Assembly: GCA_021823875.1 (NCBI GenBank)
Contig: JAKAMD010000186.1
Coordinates: 1 to 6,959, forward strand
From: Pseudomonadota bacterium
Lineage (GTDB): Bacteria; Pseudomonadota; Alphaproteobacteria; Rhizobiales; Xanthobacteraceae
Length of the DNA stretch: 6,959 nt
Direction: 5' to 3'
The translations under genes and the position numbers were made by a program. Under the pieces are notes generated by a model. It was not told the origin of the DNA. It was given only the letters and a program-made list of their open reading frames with translations, and searched no databases. Below are positions 1 through 5,563 of the stretch, piece after piece (the first letter of the stretch is position 1; each line of letters begins with the position of its first letter).

Positions 1-60
1 AGGCGCGTGAAGTAGCTATGGGCTCATGCGCGCAGGACAGACGCGCTGGTAGATGATATC

Positions 61-82
61 GCTGCGGTGACGCTGCGGTGAC
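61..82. repeat. Perfect 11-bp tandem duplication
   Basis: GCTGCGGTGAC occurs twice with no spacer (61-71 and 72-82). It lies outside any supported gene, about 80 bp upstream of the FixK/FNR-type box. It could be slippage or a duplicated protein-binding half-site; nothing in the sequence decides between these. Confidence 0.7.
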
Positions 83-160
83 GAAAGCAAAGCGCCGCTT
101 CGGATGAGACGTCACGCAAGGTCGGCGCGTCGTCTTCCGTTTTGGAATTTTTTCGATCGC

Positions 161-174
161 TTGCGCCAGATCAA
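161..174. promoter_or_regulatory. FixK/FNR-type binding site candidate
   Basis: TTGCGCCAGATCAA fits the Bradyrhizobium FixK2 box form TTG(A/C)-N6-(T/G)CAA exactly; the right half-site ATCAA is also the FNR half-site. Members of this Crp/Fnr family activate genes under low oxygen, usually from a site centred about 41.5 bp before the transcription start. That would place a start near 209 and leave a leader of about 68 nt before the ATG at 277. The site suggests oxygen control of the three-gene unit. A 14-bp degenerate motif can occur by chance, and the site could instead act on a leftward gene outside the window. Confidence 0.5.
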
Positions 175-182
175 GGCGCTGC

Positions 183-208
183 GGAACAACCCTGCATAGG
201 AAACCGTA
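183..208 (+). promoter_or_regulatory. EcfG-like promoter candidate
   Basis: GGAAC (183-187) and CGTA (205-208) are 17 bp apart. This resembles the alphaproteobacterial general-stress sigma factor EcfG consensus GGAAC-N16/17-CGTT, with one mismatch in the -10 element. It would start transcription about 60 bp before the ATG at 277. It is an alternative or addition to the FixK/FNR-type site upstream. The motif is short, so support is moderate to weak. Confidence 0.35.
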
Positions 209-276
209 TGCTCGGATTTAGATCGTAGTCGGCTTGGCTGCGAATGCTCCGCGCGGCTGGGCCGTGGGAGGTTGTC

Positions 277-2880
277 ATGACAACTTTCAGCCTGCGGCGC
301 GCGCTTGCTGCGTTTTGTTTCGCATCAATCTTGTTGGTTTTACCGGCGACTTTGCTGCAGACGCTGGCGCAAGAGGCGCCTTTGCAGCCCGGCGAGGCCT
401 TCGTCACCCGTTTCGGCGGCACCGTGACGGCACCCGCACCCGGTGGCAATCCCGTCGTTACGCTCGACCTCAACGGCACGGTCGGCAGCATCATCGACCT
501 GCGACAACCTGGCGCACCGCCGCGGGGTGAGCATTGGATCGACGAGCCGCAGCGCAAGCCGGTCACCGCCAGCCAAGTTGGCCAAGTCTTCGGCGTTGCC
601 ATCGACGACGAAGCTGCACCGAATATTTATCTGGCGGCGACGTCCGCCTTTGGCCTGCATCGTACCGCCGACAATGCACAATGGCTGCCGGGCCTATGGG
701 GGCAGGGCGGCGGTCCGGGCACGATCTATCGGCTCGACGCGGCGACCGGCTATGCGCCACGGATTTTCACCAACGTCACGCTCAATGGCCGCGCCAATGG
801 CGGGCCGGCGCTTGGCGACCTCGCCTATGACAAGTGGCACAAGCAATTATTCGTCTCCGATTTGGAGACCGGCATGATCCACCGTCTGCGCACAAGCGAC
901 GCCGCCGATCTCGGCGTGTTCGATCACGGTGTGCAGGGCCGGGCGAATTTCAACGACGTGACCAGCGGACAACGCCGCCAGTTGCAGGCCATCCCGTTTG
1001 ATCCTTCGTCGCGCCCGCATATCGCGGACTGCGCCGCCGGCAAGTTCGAGCTGACGCCGGCGTGCTGGAATTTCGCCGCCTCGGGCCGGCGCGTATGGGG
1101 TCTTGCCGTGCATGCCGATCCGTTTGGCCAAAGCGTACGGCTCTATTACGCGGTGTGGAGCGGACCGGCGTTCGGTCAGCAAGCGTGGAACCAGGCGGCC
1201 GACGACGACAAACGCAATGCCGTGTGGTCGGTACGGCTGACCCAGGACGGTAATTTTGACCTTTCGGATGTGCGCCGCGAATTCCTGCTGCCCGACTTCT
1301 TCAGTAAGCCGGAGGACATCGCGCGCGCTGGCTACAGCCAGCCGGTGAGCGACATCAAATTCGCCGAGTGCGGCGAGCGGCCGATCATGTTGCTGGCCGA
1401 ACGCGGCGGCATTCGCAATCTCGGACTGGCCGCGGAAAATCCCTTCGCCACGCCGCATGAGGCGCGCGCCTTGCGTTACGAACTCGGTCAAAACGGCGCC
1501 TGGCAACCGGTCGGCCGCTATGACGTCGGCTTCTACGACCGCAAGAACGAGGGCCCGCCCTATATCCGCGCCAATTGCTCGGGCGGTGTGGCTTTCGGGC
1601 TCGGCTATAACACCAATACCTGGATAGCGGACCCGGCAAAGCCCGACCAATATGTCTGGATGACGGGTGACGCGCTGTGCTCACCCGAGGGACCGTGCAA
1701 TCTGCCGGGAGCAGAGCAGAACCAGGCGGGCGCGCCTGCACCGTCGGGCGAGCAAGCGCAGCCGGCCTCGGCGACGGCCGAGGGGCAGCCCGATGACTCG
1801 CAGGTGCACGGCGTGCAAGGCCTGGCGGAAAATCTGTTCGAAGAGATCCTGCCCGCCTCGGCCACCGCGCCTTATCCGGCCACGGGCAATGCCAGTCCGG
1901 GCGCCGGCCTCGATCAATCCTACCTGATCGACACCGACATCAATGTCGATGCCACCGGGGCGCTGATAGAGAAAGAGCTCATGGAAAACGACACCACCAA
2001 GATCGGTGCCATTGCGATCTATCAAGTCTGCGCGCGTCCGCTCGATTACCGGCCGCCGCAGACGTTCCTGCTGCCGCCGCCACCGCCCTTCCCGGGCTGG
2101 TTGCCGCTGCATTTCCGCTTTGGCTCGCACAATCCGGTGCTCAGCCATAACCGCTTCCACTCGCACAATACGTTCTGGAGCCACAGCCGGATCGGCTCGC
2201 ACAATCCGGCCTGGAGCCATAACCGGTTCGGCTCGCATTCGCGCACGCTGAGCCATAACCAGCGCGCCTCGCATGCCAGGGCAAGCAGCCACTGGCGGAT
2301 CGGCTCGCATAACACGCGGCTCAGCCACAACCGGTTCGGTTCGCACAACGCGGCGCAGAGCCATGCGCGCACCGGATCGCACAATGCGCGGCTCAGTCAC
2401 AGCCGGCTCGGCTCGCACAGTCTGCAACTGAGCCATTCGCGGCTCGGTTCGCATACCGCCTCGCTGAGCCACAGCCGGACGGGTTCGCACAATGTGCGGC
2501 TGAGCCACAGCCGCACCGGCTCGCACAGCACCGCGGCGAGCCGCGGCGGCCACAGCCCCAACCTGTCGCATAGCCGCGCAGCCAGCCGCACTCTGGGGCA
2601 CCGCCCGGTCGGCAGCCACAGCACGCAGGCCAGCCGCGGGACAAAACATAGCGTTGCCGCCAGCCGTGGCACGCGGCACAGCGTTGCAGCGAGTCGGGGC
2701 ACGCGGCACAGCGTCGCTGCAAGTCGGGGCACCCGGCATAGTGTCGCCGCCAGCCGGGGTACGATCCGGCACCACAGCACGGTCGCCAGCCGAGGGACGA
2801 CCCGACATCACAGCACGGCTGCGAGCAAGGGCACGCGCAAGCAGCACGATACGCGCATATCGCGTCAGCAAATCCGATGA
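277..2880 (+). CDS. Exported propeller-like protein with Ser-His hexapeptide repeat tail
   Basis: I do not recognise a named family. The start at ATG 277 is chosen because GGGAGG (266-271) sits 5 bp upstream and the product then opens with a good Sec signal peptide (RR at residues 7-8, hydrophobic core about 9-28, likely cleavage after TLA at 31). An in-frame ATG at 244 adds 11 residues and lacks such a site. The product is 867 residues. Residues about 40-480 have the alternating beta-strand and Gly/Asp-turn texture of an NHL/SMP-30-like beta-propeller (GDLAYDKWHKQLFVSDLETG near 180-199; VWGLAVHADP near 273), with Cys at 252, 263, 365, 434, 468 and 474. Residues 480-510 are a low-complexity Ala/Gln/Pro linker. 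Residues 511-590 form a small acidic segment (DQSYLIDTDINVDATG, Cys585), and 599-607 are proline-rich. Residues 617-754 are 23 consecutive SHxxxx hexapeptides without an indel. Residues 786-849 are SRGTRHSVAA-type repeats. Residues 611-857 contain no Asp or Glu, so the tail is strongly basic, with 37 His from 617 to the end. It is the first gene of a likely three-gene operon. A periplasmic or surface role in binding metal or polyanions is inference. Confidence 0.9.
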   Translation: MTTFSLRRALAAFCFASILLVLPATLLQTLAQEAPLQPGEAFVTRFGGTVTAPAPGGNPVVTLDLNGTVGSIIDLRQPGAPPRGEHWIDEPQRKPVTASQVGQVFGVAIDDEAAPNIYLAATSAFGLHRTADNAQWLPGLWGQGGGPGTIYRLDAATGYAPRIFTNVTLNGRANGGPALGDLAYDKWHKQLFVSDLETGMIHRLRTSDAADLGVFDHGVQGRANFNDVTSGQRRQLQAIPFDPSSRPHIADCAAGKFELTPACWNFAASGRRVWGLAVHADPFGQSVRLYYAVWSGPAFGQQAWNQAADDDKRNAVWSVRLTQDGNFDLSDVRREFLLPDFFSKPEDIARAGYSQPVSDIKFAECGERPIMLLAERGGIRNLGLAAENPFATPHEARALRYELGQNGAWQPVGRYDVGFYDRKNEGPPYIRANCSGGVAFGLGYNTNTWIADPAKPDQYVWMTGDALCSPEGPCNLPGAEQNQAGAPAPSGEQAQPASATAEGQPDDSQVHGVQGLAENLFEEILPASATAPYPATGNASPGAGLDQSYLIDTDINVDATGALIEKELMENDTTKIGAIAIYQVCARPLDYRPPQTFLLPPPPPFPGWLPLHFRFGSHNPVLSHNRFHSHNTFWSHSRIGSHNPAWSHNRFGSHSRTLSHNQRASHARASSHWRIGSHNTRLSHNRFGSHNAAQSHARTGSHNARLSHSRLGSHSLQLSHSRLGSHTASLSHSRTGSHNVRLSHSRTGSHSTAASRGGHSPNLSHSRAASRTLGHRPVGSHSTQASRGTKHSVAASRGTRHSVAASRGTRHSVAASRGTRHSVAASRGTIRHHSTVASRGTTRHHSTAASKGTRKQHDTRISRQQIR
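2125..2538 (+). repeat. 23 x 18-bp coding repeat (SHxxxx), 36-bp super-unit
   Basis: This stretch encodes 23 hexapeptides beginning with Ser-His, in strict 6-residue register (residues 617-754). They alternate between a G-S-H-N type and an L-S-H-S-R type, giving a 12-residue super-period. Serine codons follow it: TCG usually in the G-preceded units, AGC in the L-preceded units. The real DNA unit is therefore probably 36 bp, amplified as a pair. Position 3 is usually Asn or Ser, and Arg is common at position 4. Copies differ at many bases, so the array is not a fresh duplication. Confidence 0.93.
2632..2823 (+). repeat. Coding repeat array SRGTRHSVAA (30 bp) then 12-residue variant (36 bp)
   Basis: Four 30-bp units (2632-2751) encode SRGT(K/R)HSVAA and two 36-bp units (2752-2787, 2788-2823) encode SRGT(I/T)RHHST(V/A)A. 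A degenerate seventh start, SKGTRKQH, follows. Units 2, 3 and 4 give identical peptides, yet unit 2 differs from unit 3 at five codons and unit 3 from unit 4 at five codons, all at third positions. This block sits at the C-terminal end of the same protein as the SH repeats and keeps its His/Ser/Arg composition. Confidence 0.93.
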
Positions 2881-2914
2881 GGCGCTGGCGGCGCGAGCGA
2901 GGGAGGCATTGTTG

Positions 2915-4039
2915 ATGCAATCTTGCAGTCCTGCAGGGGGCGGCGCGTGGCGATGCCGCGCGGCGCTCCTGGTACTGATGCTCGCCTGCAGCGCGCTGCC
3001 GGCGGCCGCCGGCGAGCGGCCGGAACTCTACACCAATCAAAGTTATGTGGAGGATGCCACGCGCACGGAGGCACTTCCGCTCAACGACCCCAAGGCGATG
3101 TTCGCTTTCGTGCTCGGCAGCCTGCCTGATCGGGTCAAGGTCTACCCGACCGAGAACTATTATTACTTCAGTTTCGTCAACCGCCATTCGCGCTATGCCG
3201 GCAATATCCGCCTGGATGTGGTCGACCGCGCGCGCGGCAAAGTGCATTTCGCCTATTACAGGGATTTGGCGGAGTGGAAGGACGAGGATCCGATCGTGCA
3301 CGTCATTCTGGGCAAGGAGCAGGGCGTGCAGGTGGAGAAACTGGACCCGCTTAGGTATCGCATTTCCTATGCGGGCAAGAGCGTCGTCTTCGAACTGAAC
3401 GATCTGTCGCACATCAAGCCGCCGGCTGGGATCATCGGGGCCGACGAGGTCTATCTCGGTCCGATCTTCGACGAGTCGGCGATCCGGTTTTTCCTCGTTT
3501 ACGATCGCAAACTGAAGATTTTTCATTATGTGCTCGACGAGACGATCGAAGTGGCGGACCAGTTCAAGCGTGCCGCCAGCTCGGATCGGATCCTGATCGG
3601 TCAGCGCACCGGCTTTGCCTTCTACGTCGACAAAGAGCTCAAGCGGAAAATCCTGATCGGCGTCTTCGAGGCGAATGCGCGGATCAATAATTACTTCGAC
3701 GGGCCGTTCGATCAGCTGCCCGACAATTTCATCAAAGGGGAAGAGTTGCGCACCGCGATTCTGGCGGTCGAGCCGAGTCTCAAGGGACAGATCGATCGCT
3801 ATGGCATTTCGCCGGGCGGCGAGGACCGCTACATGATCAGCCCCTACCGCTACTACCGGACCGAAGCCGACCTGATGGTGTTTGACACTTGCGCCACCAG
3901 CAAGGAGCTTGCGCGCGCTCTCTACGAGGCGTGCTTCGTGTTCGACGGCGACGACGAGGGCAACGGCACCTTGCGGGCGCTCACGGTCCAGGCATCGGCG
4001 GTCAAGAAGCGCAGCAGGGTACAGCGAAAGCATCATTAA
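2915..4039 (+). CDS. Exported protein of unknown family, second gene of the SH-repeat operon
   Basis: The 374-residue product is not one I recognise. ATG 2915 is chosen because GGGAGG (2901-2906) lies 8 bp upstream and the reading gives a signal peptide: basic start (RCR at 13-15), hydrophobic core about 16-28, and cleavage probably near ALPAAA-GE (residues 27-34). In-frame TTG codons at 2909 and 2912 are possible alternatives. The mature part is rich in aromatic and charged residues (YYYF at 82-85; YRYYRTEAD at 311-319) with many predicted beta strands and no membrane span, which suggests a soluble periplasmic or secreted domain. Its only two mature cysteines, 326 and 340, are 14 residues apart and could form a disulfide. 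The C-terminus is basic (KKRSRVQRKHH). The gene follows the SH-repeat gene by 34 bp and precedes the Cys-rich gene by 3 bp, so shared expression and a shared job are likely. The function is unknown. Confidence 0.85.
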   Translation: MQSCSPAGGGAWRCRAALLVLMLACSALPAAAGERPELYTNQSYVEDATRTEALPLNDPKAMFAFVLGSLPDRVKVYPTENYYYFSFVNRHSRYAGNIRLDVVDRARGKVHFAYYRDLAEWKDEDPIVHVILGKEQGVQVEKLDPLRYRISYAGKSVVFELNDLSHIKPPAGIIGADEVYLGPIFDESAIRFFLVYDRKLKIFHYVLDETIEVADQFKRAASSDRILIGQRTGFAFYVDKELKRKILIGVFEANARINNYFDGPFDQLPDNFIKGEELRTAILAVEPSLKGQIDRYGISPGGEDRYMISPYRYYRTEADLMVFDTCATSKELARALYEACFVFDGDDEGNGTLRALTVQASAVKKRSRVQRKHH

Positions 4040-4042
4040 ACC

Positions 4043-4555
4043 ATGATCGCGGTACGAAACACAGCTGCTGCTTTGAAGCGCTTCCCGCTCTTGGGTCTCG
4101 GCTTGGGCCTCGGCTTGGCGATTCTGTTGTGGCTGCTGACGCCATCCGCGAGTTCCGCGTTCGGCTATTGGACCTGCGCGGGCGCGAGTTGGGTCGCGGT
4201 CGGCAAGCCGGACTATCCCATGCCGATCAAGACCTGTGGCTCCAAGCTGGAAATACCAGGCATGCAAGAGGCCTGCGAAAAGGTCGGCGGCCGTTGGGGC
4301 CCGGCCGGTCTGTTCCCGCGCCCGATCTGTAGGATGCCGACGCGGGATGGGGGGCGGGTTTGCGGCGATACTGGGGAGTGCGAAGGCTATTGCCTGGCGG
4401 CGCTGACGCGCGCGCAATTCGATCTGGTCATGAGATGGCGGGGCGGACAGCAGAAGCTGCCGATCCTCGGCAAATGCACGCCCCATGTCCCCGTGTTCGG
4501 CTGCATGGCCATTGTCCGGCAGGGGGTCGTGACCGGGATCATGTGCCGCGATTAG
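4043..4555 (+). CDS. Exported or membrane-anchored ten-cysteine protein
   Basis: The product has 170 residues. A hydrophobic stretch (about 14-32, rich in Leu-Gly pairs) after KRF acts as a signal peptide or N-terminal anchor; SASSA-FG near 35-40 is a plausible cleavage site. All ten cysteines lie after it (45, 65, 78, 96, 107, 113, 117, 145, 154, 168), an even number that suits up to five disulfides in an oxidising compartment. The core CEKVGGRWGP, CRMPTRDGGRVC and CEGYC resembles a loosely known group of small bacterial Cys-rich exported proteins with a C...GGRW...C...DAGK.C...CEG.C pattern, mostly without assigned function; that resemblance is from memory. The ATG is 3 bp after the upstream stop and its ribosome binding site is weak (GAAAG at 4026-4030), which suggests translational coupling. 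It is the last gene of the unit. Confidence 0.82.
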   Translation: MIAVRNTAAALKRFPLLGLGLGLGLAILLWLLTPSASSAFGYWTCAGASWVAVGKPDYPMPIKTCGSKLEIPGMQEACEKVGGRWGPAGLFPRPICRMPTRDGGRVCGDTGECEGYCLAALTRAQFDLVMRWRGGQQKLPILGKCTPHVPVFGCMAIVRQGVVTGIMCRD

Positions 4556-4748
4556 CGGACGCAACTATCGTGGCGCAGGGCTTGGTGTCGGTCTTGGCGT
4601 GAAGGCCATGAACCGCGCGGTGCAGATTGCCGATTTTTCATGATCGAAGCGCGGTTATCCGGAATTTACGGCGGCAGAACAGAACTTTACATTCGGGGTC
4701 CACGCTGGCGCCCTACAACTCTCGTTCTGAATGGACGAGGGTTTTTGC
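4556..4748. other. Intergenic region with inverted repeat
   Basis: There is no gene here. AACCGCGC (4611-4618) and GCGCGGTT (4649-4656) are perfect 8-bp inverted arms around a 30-nt loop. The left arm is also part of a 10-bp palindrome, ACCGCGCGGT (4612-4621), so two alternative folds exist. A T5 run lies at 4633-4637. It may end the upstream operon or act in the leader of the 53-residue gene; neither is certain. Confidence 0.4.
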
Positions 4749-4910
4749 ATGAAGGCGATGGCCATGGCGATAGCACTGCGTGTCGGCGAGAGCGGCTTCG
4801 CCAACGGGTGCCGTAAGGTCGGCGACGCGATCGATTATGTCATCCCGATCGTGCTTTTTGTTATTGTCGTCGCCAGCCTGGGTTCGATTGCGCTCGGCTT
4901 CGTGCAGTAA
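4749..4910 (+). CDS. Small single-span membrane protein, 53 residues
   Basis: This short gene encodes MKAMAMAIALRVGES... ending in ...SIALGFVQ. A clear ribosome binding site GAGGG (4737-4741) lies 7 bp before ATG 4749, and in-frame ATGs at 4758 and 4764 are less well placed. Residues 1-30 contain Arg11, Arg22, Lys23 and the only cysteine, Cys21. Residues about 31-52 are one continuous hydrophobic span (VIPIVLFVIVVASLGSIALG) next to the C-terminus, so the protein is probably an inner-membrane peptide. The codon use is typical of neighbouring genes. It lacks the Glu/Tyr motif of Flp pilins. A strong 7-bp GC hairpin begins at the last base of its stop codon. Function is unknown; a role as a small regulatory or toxin-like membrane peptide is conceivable but unsupported. 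Confidence 0.6.
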   Translation: MKAMAMAIALRVGESGFANGCRKVGDAIDYVIPIVLFVIVVASLGSIALGFVQ

Positions 4911-4927
4911 GCGCGCGCCAGCGCGCT
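4910..4927 (+). terminator. Strong GC hairpin at the end of the 53-residue gene
   Basis: AGCGCGC (4910-4916) pairs with GCGCGCT (4921-4927) around a GCCA tetraloop, beginning at the last base of the stop codon. No T-tract follows, so it is not a classical intrinsic terminator. It may be a 3' stabiliser or assist Rho-dependent ending. Confidence 0.4.
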
Positions 4928-5028
4928 GCAGGATGCGCTACTCAAAAATCGGCTGATGCAGTGCAGCACGAGCGTGCGCCGTTGTACGGCCTTCGCGCCT
5001 GCAAAAATGATTTCGCAATGCACTAATT

Positions 5029-5098
5029 AGGTCAACGCATTTGCCTGATACAGGTCAATGCAATTTTCAAATCAGGTCGAATGATGCCGCGGCCTGAT
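5029..5098. promoter_or_regulatory. Operator-like array of AGGTC direct repeats
   Basis: AGGTCAA occurs at 5029-5035 and 5052-5058, and AGGTCGA at 5074-5080, giving start-to-start spacings of 23 and 22 bp, close to two helical turns. CCTGAT (5044-5049), its complement ATCAGG (5072-5077) and CCTGAT again (5093-5098) overlay this. The AT-richer array lies 107 bp before the zinc-ribbon gene and looks like a set of binding sites for one regulator. The regulator is not identifiable from the sequence. Confidence 0.4.
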
Positions 5099-5204
5099 GC
5101 ACCAGCTCAAAGTGCGGGCATTCATTCCAATCCACTCTGACGATGGGGCCCTTTTGCGCGCCCCGCATTCTTGCTTCGAAGCTAATCGGGCGAAGGGAAA
5201 CGCC

Positions 5205-5405
5205 ATGCGCACGCATGCATCAGGAGAAATTCCATCGCTGTCCGCACCGATGGTGTGTACGTGTCCCGCCTGCAAGCACCTGATGTTCTATAAAGGTGCC
5301 GAGCCGTGGACGCTGATGTACGAGCACCAGCTCGATCGTTACACGTTCGAATGCGGCCAATGCGGCTATGTCATGGCCCAGATCGTCGACGAAGAGCAGT
5401 CATAA
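5205..5405 (+). CDS. Small zinc-ribbon protein, 66 residues
   Basis: The product carries CPAC (residues 20-23) and CGQCGY (50-55), two knuckles separated by 26 residues. This is the layout of a single zinc ribbon holding one structural zinc; Cys18 is an extra nearby cysteine. There is no signal peptide or membrane span, so it should be cytoplasmic. The acidic tail is short (VDEEQS). ATG 5205 is chosen because AAGGGA (5193-5198) lies 6 bp upstream. The in-frame ATG at 5097 would add 36 residues with no ribosome binding site. Small ribbons like this occur widely in Bradyrhizobium relatives without assigned function; nucleic-acid or protein binding is the usual guess. It stands alone, with operator-like repeats upstream and a weak terminator downstream. 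Confidence 0.75.
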   Translation: MRTHASGEIPSLSAPMVCTCPACKHLMFYKGAEPWTLMYEHQLDRYTFECGQCGYVMAQIVDEEQS

Positions 5406-5423
5406 GCCGTCGTGCGGCGTTTT
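5406..5423 (+). terminator. Weak intrinsic terminator after the zinc-ribbon gene
   Basis: Immediately after the stop codon, GCCG (5406-5409) pairs with CGGC (5415-5418) around a 5-nt loop, followed by G and TTTT (5420-5423). The stem is short, so termination may be partial. Confidence 0.4.
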
Positions 5424-5524
5424 CGGCGCGTCACGTGAGCAAAATCGGCAGTTCGGAACGCCGGGACCATTACCCGCGCGGCCGGGTGGGTGCTGGTCTT
5501 TTCTGCAAATTTTAACGATTTTGC

Positions 5525-5540
5525 GGGCGAAATAGTTGCA
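5525..5540 (+). promoter_or_regulatory. Sigma-54 (-24/-12) promoter candidate
   Basis: GGGC (5525-5528) and TTGCA (5536-5540) place the GG and GC dinucleotides exactly 12 bp apart, as in the sigma-54 form TGGCAC-N5-TTGC. The -12 element is perfect; the -24 element lacks the first T and its distal bases. A start near 5551 would leave about 13 nt before the FlgC-like ATG. Sigma-54 drives flagellar genes in Caulobacter, which makes the match plausible here, but the motif is short. Confidence 0.3.
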
Positions 5541-5563
5541 ATGTCCCGCTATCCGTAGGCGCC

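Larger units (their letters stand above)
1..276. other. Gene-free upstream control region
   Basis: No convincing coding frame is seen here. All three forward frames stop within the first 60 bases or so, and the reverse frame open over 171-602 lies mostly opposite the first gene and has no matching protein character. The region contains a perfect 11-bp tandem duplication (61-82), a FixK/FNR-type palindrome (161-174) and a GGAAC/CGTA promoter-like pair (183-208). It most likely serves as the promoter region of the gene starting at 277. It could also serve a divergent gene beyond the left edge, because the palindrome has no direction. Confidence 0.6.

Noticed and set aside
2125..2823. CRISPR-like array
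   Set aside because: Units abut with no unique spacers, periods are multiples of three, and they encode regular peptides within a long gene.
2915..3010. Lipoprotein signal in the second gene (MLAC at residues 22-25)
   Set aside because: The residues before Cys25 (Met-Leu-Ala) fit the lipobox poorly and a signal peptidase I site (ALPAAA) follows, so I treat it as a normal signal peptide.
2393..4564. 723-codon open frame on the reverse strand
   Set aside because: It overlaps three well-supported forward genes, has no good start context, and its Cys/Arg/Gly-rich composition over the repeats is the mirror of the forward repeat. The openness follows from repeat periods divisible by three and high GC.
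4749..4910. Flp-type pilin
   Set aside because: The size fits, but the processing site and the Glu-Tyr motif of Flp pilins are absent and the hydrophobic span is at the C-terminus.
5097..5204. 36-residue N-terminal extension of the zinc-ribbon protein
   Set aside because: ATG 5097 has no ribosome binding site, whereas ATG 5205 has AAGGGA at good spacing.
5512..5519. CtrA half-site (TTAACGAT)
   Set aside because: It has one mismatch to TTAACCAT and no second TTAA at the required 7-bp spacing.
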